Program-made: the position numbers and the translations under genes | NCBI GenBank assembly: GCA_033763635.1 | Contig: JANRKG010000119.1 | Coordinates: 1-6,103 of the forward strand | Direction: 5' to 3' | Origin: JANRKG01 sp033763635 | GTDB lineage: Bacteria > Cyanobacteriota > Cyanobacteriia > GCF-001939115 | DNA length: 6,103 bases | The notes under the pieces: generated by a model | What the model saw: the letters and a program-made list of their open reading frames with translations, nothing else | Database searches by the model: none | What the model was told of the DNA's origin: nothing | In this document: positions 1 through 6,054 of the stretch, piece by piece | How the letters are laid out: each line of letters opens with the position of its first letter | How positions within the stretch are numbered: position 1 is the stretch's first letter

Positions 1-2165
1 TGGGCGAGGAGGGCGATCGTCCCCGGCAGCAGCAGAGCCAACACCGAAAAAACTGCATGAACACGAAAGCGATCGAGCAGGAGAGACCGACCGGAGAAAG
101 CAGCAATTTCAGGCAAACGGTGCAGGAAAACGGCTCCCAACAGCAGGAACAGCAGGGCAACTTCATAGGAACGGGGCTTGTGGGAAGTCCATAGCTCAAT
201 TCCGGGGGGACGCAGGTTAAACTCAACCGATCGGTGGGGACAGGCTTTCAGACAGGTCATGCACAACACACAATCCCGGTTTTCTTCCAACTGAGCCGGA
301 TGGGAATAGAGAGGGCAACCCGAAGTTTCCTGCCCTTCCCCTTTCTGGGGTCCACCTTTATAACACTGGTAAGTCGTGCAAGTGGCGGAGCAAATTCCCT
401 GTTGTGCCCGTAGCTCCGTCATTGACAATTTGGCAAATAACCCATTCATGCCCCCGATCGGGCAAAGGTAACGACACCAGAAACGCCGCTCAAACAGCAA
501 TGAAAAAATCACCGCTCCCGCTGTAATGAGTAACAGCAAGCAACCTGACAGATAGGCTGTATTCTCCAGATCCCACAGTTCTTCCCAGAGCAAAATCAAG
601 GTGAACAGACCAAACAAAAACCAACCACCCCAGCGTTCCGCCTCCTGTCGGGGCCAGGAGTTTAACTGGCGAGGATAGAGCCACAGGGAAAGCTTCTGGG
701 CGAGTTCGCCATAAATCATAAACGGACAAACCGAACACCAGAGCCGTCCAACAAAGGGAAAAGCCACCAACATCAGAGGCCACCACCAGGCCCAGAATAG
801 ATTCAGGGCAATATTCCGATCGCGACTCTGTGGCCCAAACATCAACAAGGCCACCACGACCGCAAACAGGCCCAGCGTGATTCCATAGTTAAGGCGATCG
901 GGCCACCAGGGACTCCGGAGAAACTGGCGCAGACGGGGATAGGTGTTCAGCAAATTGAGGCGGAAGCGGCGGTTTTTCCCACTGGCGGCCCAAAACACTT
1001 CCTCCGTCAGTTCAGTAGCACCGTTAGATTGCACGATCGCCCGTCCGACCAGACTTTCCAGTTCCGACAGATTACCAGGGAAGTCATACCCCTGAAGGCT
1101 ACGAAGGGCTTCCGGTGCAAGTTCGGGACGGGTCAGCCTCCGAGCCTGACAGTACAAACTAATGTAGTAGTTCACCTGGGCCTCAATATCCGCCTTCCGC
1201 ACCCGGAGGGGAGGCACCTTAATTTCATGAATTCCTAACTCTTTCCGGCTCAGTTGGGGCAGGGTTCGCTCGGAAACCATCAAGATACGGGCATGACAGC
1301 AGCGAGGTTCGACCCCTTCCCCCTCCCGACTCACAGGGGTATATTCTCCCGTCTCCAGCAGAGCCGCTAATTTTGCTAACAAATGGGAAGGGAGTTCCTG
1401 AATGTTGTTCAGAAGCAGCGTACCCCGACCCAGCCACTCGATTAGCCCTGGTTTACCCCCCGATCGCCCAAATAGTTCAGCCCCGCTCGTTTGTAATGCA
1501 TTGGCATTGATCTTGATAATGGGTTCCTGGCGATCGGCAGACCCAAAATGAATCAGGGCCGCCACGTTATCTTTGTTTAACCCCGGTTCCCCAAAAATCA
1601 GGACAGGGCGGCGATCCCCAGTAGCTTTTTTGATCTCCTGGCGAAGGCGCACGGCATACCGACTGGAACCGACAATTCCCCGCTTTACCTTGGGCACCAG
1701 GTAGGGCCGCAGGGCCATCTGCCGTTCCTGTTCATAAAGCAGTTGGGAATTGAGCTGAGTGACCTCAGCCGCTAGCTGCCGGGAAAAGGTACGAGAGATT
1801 TCCGGGTATTGTTGGACGATCGCCTCAAAGGTAGGGCGCGGAATTTTCCAGAACTGACAATCGGAGAGGGTAACGAGGGTCAGCAATGCAGGTTCTTCCA
1901 GTAAGAACTCGCGCAAGTGCAGCACCGTTCCAGGCAGAAAGCTTACAGCATTGGCTACTTGGGTTTTATGGGTATGGTAGCCCTCTAAATGGCCTTCCAC
2001 CAGAATGTAGAGAGCTTCTGGACAGGTTTCTTCTAAAACAATCCGCCGATTTTCCTGAACCTGCTCAATTTCAATTCCCTGAACGATCGCCTCTAAAACC
2101 TCGTGGGAAAGAACCGCTAGAGAAGTATGCTCCTTCAGCCATTGCACCCGATCGATCGTTTCCAT
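1..2165 (-). CDS. cNMP-binding-like / degenerate sigma-54-activator AAA+ / membrane 4Fe-4S polyferredoxin fusion protein (3' end outside window)
   Basis: The frame is open from ATG at 2165 to base 1 (721 residues, no stop). An in-frame TAG at 2178-2180 and an AGG just before the ATG fix the start. Residues about 13-135 resemble a cyclic-nucleotide-binding (CRP-type) domain. Residues about 163-390 follow a sigma-54-interacting AAA+ domain: GEPGLNKD (192-199) at Walker A, ELFG (230-233), NN at 253-254 in place of the Walker B DE, PPLRVRKADI (318-327) and FPGNLSELE (362-370). The GAFTGA loop is absent. No helix-turn-helix follows. Instead there are about six membrane segments (near 425-443, 453-472, 514-531, 538-557, 667-682, 703-721) with NapH/NosR-like CxxCP (C477, C480) and CxxxCP (C564, C568) motifs. 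A soluble part carries C592, C596, C601, C617 and a ferredoxin motif C632-C635-C638-C642-Pro. Family knowledge suggests membrane electron transfer or redox sensing; the substrate is unknown. Cyanobacteria lack sigma-54, so the usual activator role is unlikely. Confidence 0.9.
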   Translation of the reverse strand, partial: METIDRVQWLKEHTSLAVLSHEVLEAIVQGIEIEQVQENRRIVLEETCPEALYILVEGHLEGYHTHKTQVANAVSFLPGTVLHLREFLLEEPALLTLVTLSDCQFWKIPRPTFEAIVQQYPEISRTFSRQLAAEVTQLNSQLLYEQERQMALRPYLVPKVKRGIVGSSRYAVRLRQEIKKATGDRRPVLIFGEPGLNKDNVAALIHFGSADRQEPIIKINANALQTSGAELFGRSGGKPGLIEWLGRGTLLLNNIQELPSHLLAKLAALLETGEYTPVSREGEGVEPRCCHARILMVSERTLPQLSRKELGIHEIKVPPLRVRKADIEAQVNYYISLYCQARRLTRPELAPEALRSLQGYDFPGNLSELESLVGRAIVQSNGATELTEEVFWAASGKNRRFRLNLLNTYPRLRQFLRSPWWPDRLNYGITLGLFAVVVALLMFGPQSRDRNIALNLFWAWWWPLMLVAFPFVGRLWCSVCPFMIYGELAQKLSLWLYPRQLNSWPRQEAERWGGWFLFGLFTLILLWEELWDLENTAYLSGCLLLLITAGAVIFSLLFERRFWCRYLCPIGGMNGLFAKLSMTELRAQQGICSATCTTYQCYKGGPQKGEGQETSGCPLYSHPAQLEENRDCVLCMTCLKACPHRSVEFNLRPPGIELWTSHKPRSYEVALLFLLLGAVFLHRLPEIAAFSGRSLLLDRFRVHAVFSVLALLLPGTIALLA

Positions 2166-2227
2166 CCTGATCCCACCCTATCTATTGATTTCCCTCCAGG
2201 GACAAGCAATGGCAATCTCAATGAGCA

Positions 2228-2257
2228 GTCCCCATTTCCCGTCACCCATTCCCTATT
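2228..2257. repeat. Degenerate heptamer repeat (STRR-like) at the glycosyltransferase stop codon
   Basis: The stretch splits into four 7-base units, GTCCCCA, TTTCCCG, TCACCCA and TTCCCTA, each with a CCC run at nearly the same phase. C-rich heptamer tracts (short tandemly repeated repetitive sequences) are known from cyanobacterial intergenic DNA. This copy is short and imperfect, and it runs into the last codons and stop (2253-2255) of the minus-strand glycosyltransferase. Chance low complexity cannot be excluded. Confidence 0.35.
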
Positions 2258-3443
2258 GCAAATCCGGTTGCGCTTGCTCATGCAACACTCGACCATACAC
2301 CGCTTCAGTTTGCTGGGCCAATTTAGGCCAACTAAAACGGCGTTTCAGATCTACATAAGCGTTATCGGTTAGCTGCCGAGCATATTCTGGATTTCTTAAG
2401 ATTTCCAAAATTCCCCAGGCTAGAGAATCAGAATTATTCGCCCAGGTAATCACGCCTGTCCTGTTGTGCCGTATTACTTCTGGCAGCCCACCCGTATCAG
2501 ATGCAACAACAGGGACACGGGCCGCAAAACTTTCAAGTGCCACAATTCCAAAGGGTTCGTACAGGCTGGGAAAAACAGAACAATCGGCGATCGTCTGAAA
2601 TTTATCCAGATCCTCATCCGGCATAAATCCTGTGAAGTAGCATTGATCCCAGATGCCCAAATTCCAAACCTGCCGCTTCAGGTGGGCTGCATCCCCCCCA
2701 CCAATAATGACGAACTTGACCCCGCCCCCCATCTCCCAAAGCACCTTGGGAGCCGCCTGAATGAGTACAGAAACTCCTTTTTCATGGGCCAACCGACCCA
2801 CAAAATATACAATCCTTTCAGAATCAGCAGCGAAGCGACGGCGGAATGCCTGTTGATCAAATGCTGGTAAGCAGCATTTTTTCTCAGATCGAATGCCGTT
2901 ATAGACAACATCAATTTTGTTCCAGGGACAGGCCAACGCTCGCTCGACCTCCCGCCGCATATAGTCGGTACAAACAATCACTCGCCACGCATGGTGAACC
3001 AGATCGTGTTCCTTACGGTTGATATAGCGATGGGTATCGGTGTGAATCCCATTGTATCGACCAAATTCAGTAGCATGAATGGTTGCTATCAGAGGAATCG
3101 TGAACGAGTGCTTGAGCGCGATTGCCGCATCTCCCACTAACCAATCGTGGGCATGGACAATATCAAAGGGGCCATCTTCAGCAATCAATTTTTCTCCATG
3201 ATGCCCCATACTTTCATTCATCCAGGTGACCCATTGAAAAAAGTCGTTGGATGGTTCTACGGGAACTCGGTGGATATGCAAACCATCTACCAGTTCATAA
3301 TGAGGAGCCTGCCCACAATCAACTGTGATCAGGTGAACTTCGTGCCCCAGGTTCACTAGCTCAGGGTACAACTCCGCTACATGGCGGGCAATCCCTCCAA
3401 CAATGCGGGGCGGAAATTCCCAACTGAGCACTAGAATCTTCAT
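2253..3443 (-). CDS. Family 4 (GT-B fold) glycosyltransferase
   Basis: This 396-residue protein has the typical size of a retaining GT-B enzyme that moves a sugar from a nucleotide-sugar donor to a glycan or lipid acceptor in the cytoplasm. The N-terminus MKILVLSWEFPP leads into the glycine-rich acceptor-side loop VGGIARH (15-21). A HAHDW motif (97-101) follows at the end of the N-terminal Rossmann domain. The C-terminal domain shows GRLAHEKG (216-223), whose Arg217 and Lys222 match donor-phosphate contacts of GT4 enzymes. It also shows EPFGIVALE with Glu296 and Glu304, the E-x7-E signature. GGLPE (318-322) is also typical. The ATG at 3443 is preceded by a weak GGGAT ribosome site and matches the usual family start. 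The acceptor and product (glycogen-like, exopolysaccharide or glycolipid) cannot be read from sequence. The fusion gene at 1-2165 follows 87 bp downstream on the same strand, so cotranscription is plausible; no terminator is visible between them. Confidence 0.93.
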   Translation of the reverse strand: MKILVLSWEFPPRIVGGIARHVAELYPELVNLGHEVHLITVDCGQAPHYELVDGLHIHRVPVEPSNDFFQWVTWMNESMGHHGEKLIAEDGPFDIVHAHDWLVGDAAIALKHSFTIPLIATIHATEFGRYNGIHTDTHRYINRKEHDLVHHAWRVIVCTDYMRREVERALACPWNKIDVVYNGIRSEKKCCLPAFDQQAFRRRFAADSERIVYFVGRLAHEKGVSVLIQAAPKVLWEMGGGVKFVIIGGGDAAHLKRQVWNLGIWDQCYFTGFMPDEDLDKFQTIADCSVFPSLYEPFGIVALESFAARVPVVASDTGGLPEVIRHNRTGVITWANNSDSLAWGILEILRNPEYARQLTDNAYVDLKRRFSWPKLAQQTEAVYGRVLHEQAQPDLQ

Positions 3444-3481
3444 GAATCCCAGACATCCCAGGCGATTGGTACGTTCATTGC

Positions 3482-3500
3482 CAGCATTCCTAAAATGCTG
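3482..3500. promoter_or_regulatory. Inverted repeat upstream of glycosyltransferase (7-bp arms, 5-nt spacer)
   Basis: CAGCATT (3482-3488) and AATGCTG (3494-3500) are exact reverse complements around CCTAA. The element ends 38 bp upstream of the glycosyltransferase ATG. It could be a dimeric-regulator operator or, if transcribed, a small hairpin in the 5' leader. I do not recognise a known cyanobacterial factor for it. Confidence 0.4.
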
Positions 3501-3626
3501 AATTCTTCTCCCGATCCTACAGCGGTTTCTCCCAGGAATTACGAATCGTGTTACGTTAAAGCAATTTTGTTAGTGGCGAATGATTCTAGCGCGTTAGCAG
3601 ATAGGGAATTTCACAAAGTTTGCAGT

Positions 3627-3692
3627 CATTTTCTTGTAGTACATTTTCTTGTAGTACTTTTTCTTGTAGTACATTTTCTTGTAGTACATTTT
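3627..3692. repeat. 15-bp direct tandem repeat, four copies plus a remnant
   Basis: The unit CATTTTCTTGTAGTA occurs at 3627-3641, 3642-3656, 3657-3671 and 3672-3686. The third copy differs only at 3658 (A to T). A decayed fifth copy begins at 3687 and keeps its first six bases. The junction of successive units creates TGTAGTACA, a small inverted repeat with a central G. Possible roles are clustered binding sites or a neutral slippage tract. It lies about 270 bp before sasA and about 180 bp before the divergent glycosyltransferase. Confidence 0.95.
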
Positions 3693-3792
3693 ACTGAATA
3701 AATTGAATAAGTCATGGAATTGCTGGCAAGTTCATTCCTGGATTTATTTGGATATGGCGATTGGACATAAATAAATAATAAGTGTTGGAAAG

Positions 3793-3822
3793 GTTGGGCA
3801 GAATTTACTCTGAATCCCCAAC
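3793..3822 (+). other. Candidate stem-loop in the sasA upstream region
   Basis: GTTGGG (3793-3798) pairs with CCCAAC (3817-3822), and the adjoining CAGA (3799-3802) pairs with TCTG (3809-3812) around a 6-base loop. Four unpaired bases (3813-3816) bulge the right arm. A CCCTTTT tract begins four bases after the hairpin. It could be part of a sasA leader or the weak terminator of a short upstream transcript. No upstream promoter or known small RNA was recognised, so the role is open. Confidence 0.3.
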
Positions 3823-3854
3823 AAGCCCTTTTCTGCATTTTTGAGGGAATTGGA

Positions 3855-3868
3855 TAGACTAGAGTCTA
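3855..3868. promoter_or_regulatory. Palindrome upstream of sasA (6-bp arms, 2-nt spacer)
   Basis: TAGACT (3855-3860) and AGTCTA (3863-3868) are exact reverse complements separated by AG. The site ends 93 bp before the sasA ATG, within reach of a promoter. It does not match the NtcA site GTA-N8-TAC. An operator function is inference only. Confidence 0.35.
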
Positions 3869-3961
3869 GGGCATTAAGTTGCATGTTCAGGTTATTTTAG
3901 ATACGGGAAACCTTAGATTATTAAAGTAATTGGAAATCATTGAAATTTCTCAAGAGACTAC

Positions 3962-5134
3962 ATGCAAGCCTCCGCTCAGGGTCTTCATGAATTGGAACCC
4001 CTTTTACAGTTACTCCTGTTTGTGGACAAGCGCCCCAAAACCGGAGAGCAGATTCGAGAGATCCGGAGCTATCTAAAGAGCCTGGAAGCTCAATATCCTT
4101 TTGATTTGCAGATTGTAGATGTTGGGGAGCAACCCTACCTGGCAGAGCATTTCAAGCTAGTTGCGACTCCTGCGTTGATTAAGATTCATCCCGAACCCCG
4201 GCAGATCTTGGCGGGAACGGATTTGATAACAAAGCTGATTCACTGGTTTCCCCGGTGGCAGCGATCGGTTGAGGATTACCTGGCAACAAAGAATTCCGGG
4301 AATCCACCCAGTGCCCTGGCAAATTCTTCCAAGGGCAGTGTTGTGAACTCAGCAGAATTGATTCAGCTCTCGGACGAAATCTTTTGTTTGAAGCAAGAAA
4401 AGGAAGCCTTGCAAGAGCAACTGCAATTCAAAGATCGCATTATTGCAATGTTGGCCCATGATCTTCGCAATCCTCTCACGGCAGCTTCGATCGCGCTAGA
4501 AACCCTGGAGATGGGGATCAATGCGGAGGAAACGGGCGGGAAAAGCCGTCTCACGCCAGCCCTCAAGGCCCAGCTTCTCAAACATGCCCGGACTCAAACC
4601 CGCACGATCGATCGCATGATCACAGATATCCTTCAGGCGGCACGAGGGAGCCAGGCCGAGTTACAGATCCAGTTTCAAGAATTGGAACTGGGCAAGCTTT
4701 GTGAAGATGTGTTGAATAACCTGCATGGTCAGTTTGAGGCTAAGTCGCAGATTCTTATCTCCGACATTCCCAAAGATTTACCTCGCGTTTATGCCGATCA
4801 GGAGCGCGTGCGTCAGGTGATTGTAAATCTGTTGGACAATGCCATTAAGTACACTCCCAAAGAAGGAAGCATTACTGTTTCTATCCTGCACCGAACTACC
4901 CAGAAAGTGCAGGTTAGTATTTGTGATACTGGACCTGGAGTACCCGAAGACAATCGAGACTTGATTTTTCAGGATCATTTTCGGCTACAACGGGATAAGG
5001 CCCAGGAGGGTTATGGTATTGGTCTTTCTGTTTGCCAGCGCATCATTCGCGCCCACTATGGACAAATTTGGGTCGATTCCGGTCTGGAGAGGGGTAGTTG
5101 CTTTCACTTCACCCTACCCGTTTTCCGCAAATAA
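3962..5134 (+). CDS. sasA: SasA, clock-associated sensor histidine kinase
   Basis: The product has 390 residues, close to the roughly 387 of Synechococcus elongatus SasA. In the Kai clock, SasA binds KaiC through a KaiB-like thioredoxin-fold domain, autophosphorylates and passes the phosphate to RpaA, the global circadian response regulator. Residues about 13-100 are that domain, with LLLFVDKRP (17-25) and the conserved VATPALIKI (67-75). A variable linker and short coiled-coil-like stretch (about 130-157) precede the kinase core. The core has an H-box with phosphoacceptor His166 in AHDLRNPLTA, an N-box with Asn293 in LLDNAIKYTP, a G1 box DTGPGVP (322-328), an F-box phenylalanine near 336, and a G2 box GYGIGLSV (350-357). 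All catalytic residues are intact, and there is no membrane segment, as expected for cytosolic SasA. The ATG at 3962 is fixed by an in-frame TGA at 3941-3943; the AAGAG nearby is only a weak ribosome site. No kai or rpa gene is in the window. Confidence 0.96.
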   Translation: MQASAQGLHELEPLLQLLLFVDKRPKTGEQIREIRSYLKSLEAQYPFDLQIVDVGEQPYLAEHFKLVATPALIKIHPEPRQILAGTDLITKLIHWFPRWQRSVEDYLATKNSGNPPSALANSSKGSVVNSAELIQLSDEIFCLKQEKEALQEQLQFKDRIIAMLAHDLRNPLTAASIALETLEMGINAEETGGKSRLTPALKAQLLKHARTQTRTIDRMITDILQAARGSQAELQIQFQELELGKLCEDVLNNLHGQFEAKSQILISDIPKDLPRVYADQERVRQVIVNLLDNAIKYTPKEGSITVSILHRTTQKVQVSICDTGPGVPEDNRDLIFQDHFRLQRDKAQEGYGIGLSVCQRIIRAHYGQIWVDSGLERGSCFHFTLPVFRK

Positions 5135-5182
5135 CCCGTTGTGGAAGAACCTTGATCCGGTTCGATCTTCGATATAGCATGA

Positions 5183-5956
5183 ATGGATCAAATCATTTCT
5201 ATAGAACCTATGACGATGCATTCCAAACTTCACCATGCGTTTGAGCAGGGTCAGGCGCTTAAGATTATCAGTGGCCTGCATAACTTTGATGTCGATCGGG
5301 TCATTGCGATCGTCCGGGCTGCCGAACAGGGAGGAGCCACCTTTGTAGATGTTGCAGCCGATCCCCAATTGGTGCGAAGCGTCCGTCAAGCGATCAATCT
5401 GCCCATCTGTGTTTCTGCTGTGGAACCCATCCGGTTTGTGCAAGCGGTAGAAGCAGGGGCTGATTTAATTGAGATTGGAAACTTCGACAGTTTCTATGCC
5501 CAGGGCCGTCGCTTTGAAGCCCCGGAAGTGCTGGAACTGGCCCGTCAAACCCGCAAGTTGTTGCCCCACGTTACCCTGTCTGTTACGGTTCCCCATATCC
5601 TTGAACTCGATCAGCAAGTACAACTGGCGGAAGAACTGGTAAAAGCGGGAGCCGACATCATCCAGACAGAAGGTGGAACGAGCAGCCAGCCAATTCATGG
5701 TGGCACGCTGGGTCTGATTGAGAAAGCAGCCCCTACCCTGGCAGCCGCCTACGAAATCTCCCGAGCCGTCAATGTCCCGGTTCTCTGTGCATCCGGTCTC
5801 TCCAATGTGACAGCACCGATGGCGATCGCCGCAGGCGCATCGGGCATCGGCGTAGGGTCTGCCATTAACCAACTGAACAGCGAAGTTGCGATGGTTGCTG
5901 CGGTGCGGAGTTTGCTAGAAGCCCTCGCAACCGTTCACCTGAGTGTTCGCGCTTAA
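5183..5956 (+). CDS. ycf23: Ycf23-like (DUF561) TIM-barrel protein
   Basis: The protein has 257 residues and matches the Ycf23/DUF561 family of cyanobacteria and algal plastids, whose biochemical function is not established. The pattern is a beta/alpha barrel: LKIISGLHNFD (26-36), FVDVAAD (54-60), GADLIEIGNFD (92-102), GADIIQTEGGTSS (156-168) and a C-terminal glycine-rich phosphate-site-like stretch GLSNVTAPMAIAAGASGIG (205-223). These resemble phosphate-binding barrels, but no catalytic set is clear enough to name a reaction. It is soluble, with no signal peptide. The start is uncertain. ATG 5183 directly follows an in-frame TGA (5180-5182). ATGs at 5210 and 5216 are equally possible, and none has a good Shine-Dalgarno; the conserved part begins after residue 12, so a shorter form would lose nothing recognisable. 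It lies 48 bp after sasA on the same strand with no strong terminator between, so it may share the sasA transcript. A full HIP1 octamer lies in the gene at 5822-5829. Confidence 0.9.
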   Translation: MDQIISIEPMTMHSKLHHAFEQGQALKIISGLHNFDVDRVIAIVRAAEQGGATFVDVAADPQLVRSVRQAINLPICVSAVEPIRFVQAVEAGADLIEIGNFDSFYAQGRRFEAPEVLELARQTRKLLPHVTLSVTVPHILELDQQVQLAEELVKAGADIIQTEGGTSSQPIHGGTLGLIEKAAPTLAAAYEISRAVNVPVLCASGLSNVTAPMAIAAGASGIGVGSAINQLNSEVAMVAAVRSLLEALATVHLSVRA

Positions 5957-5988
5957 TCCCATCCCCAATCTCATCTAATGGAGTCATC

Positions 5989-6036
5989 AAAGAACCCTCC
6001 CCAAGCCTCTTTCAAGAGTTCAAGGGGAGGGTCTTT
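5989..6036. terminator. GC-rich hairpin, probable (bidirectional) transcription terminator
   Basis: ACCCTCCCC (5994-6002) pairs perfectly with GGGGAGGGT (6024-6032). After one bulged A (5993), AAAG (5989-5992) pairs with CTTT (6033-6036), giving 13 base pairs in all. The 21-base loop contains a smaller self-complementary CTCTT/AAGAG. It starts 33 bp after the ycf23 stop. The T-run after the stem is short on either strand, so termination strength is uncertain; the position between apparently convergent genes favours a two-way terminator. A dispersed intergenic repeat is the alternative. Confidence 0.65.
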
Positions 6037-6054
6037 GGGTAGACGCACCAAACT

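Larger units (their letters stand above)
3444..3961. other. 518-bp divergent intergenic region between glycosyltransferase and sasA
   Basis: This gap separates the start of the minus-strand glycosyltransferase from the start of sasA and must hold the promoters of both. It is richer in A and T than its flanks, especially from about 3590 onward. It contains an inverted repeat at 3482-3500, a 15-bp tandem repeat at 3627-3692, a possible stem-loop at 3793-3822 and a palindrome at 3855-3868. I found no promoter with well-spaced -35 and -10 boxes. An AATAAT at 3774-3779 is -10-like but lacks a partner. Short open frames here (3495-3701 plus, 3626-3838 minus) look spurious. I saw no tRNA, tmRNA, RNase P or SRP RNA hallmark. 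Confidence 0.8.

Noticed and set aside
1225..1437. Short minus-strand ORFs inside 1-2165 (also 490-786) and plus-strand ORFs at 1029-1238 and 1886-2170
   Set aside because: They lie in other frames of the long fusion gene, whose translation shows coherent domain motifs throughout.
3637..3690. GTAC-containing repeat as NtcA or LexA sites
   Set aside because: The NtcA spacing GTA-N8-TAC is not met. GTAC elements recur as direct repeats every 15 bp, not as the inverted pair of known cyanobacterial LexA boxes.
3495..3701. Plus-strand small ORF of 68 codons ending in FLVVH repeats
   Set aside because: Its repetitive C-terminus is only the translation of the 15-bp tandem repeat. There is no ribosome site or recognisable domain, and it starts inside the inverted repeat.
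3626..3838. Minus-strand small ORF of 70 codons ending in CTTRK repeats
   Set aside because: The same DNA repeat read on the other strand. Composition is unlike the real genes and no start signal is present; the repeat length being a multiple of three explains the open frame.
3444..3961. CRISPR array or insertion sequence in the intergenic region
   Set aside because: The repeat units are contiguous with no spacers, and no transposase fragment or terminal inverted repeats with target duplication are seen.
5147..5163. Inverted repeat GAACC/GGTTC between sasA and ycf23 as a terminator
   Set aside because: Only five pairs around a seven-base loop with no T-run; too weak to call a terminator.
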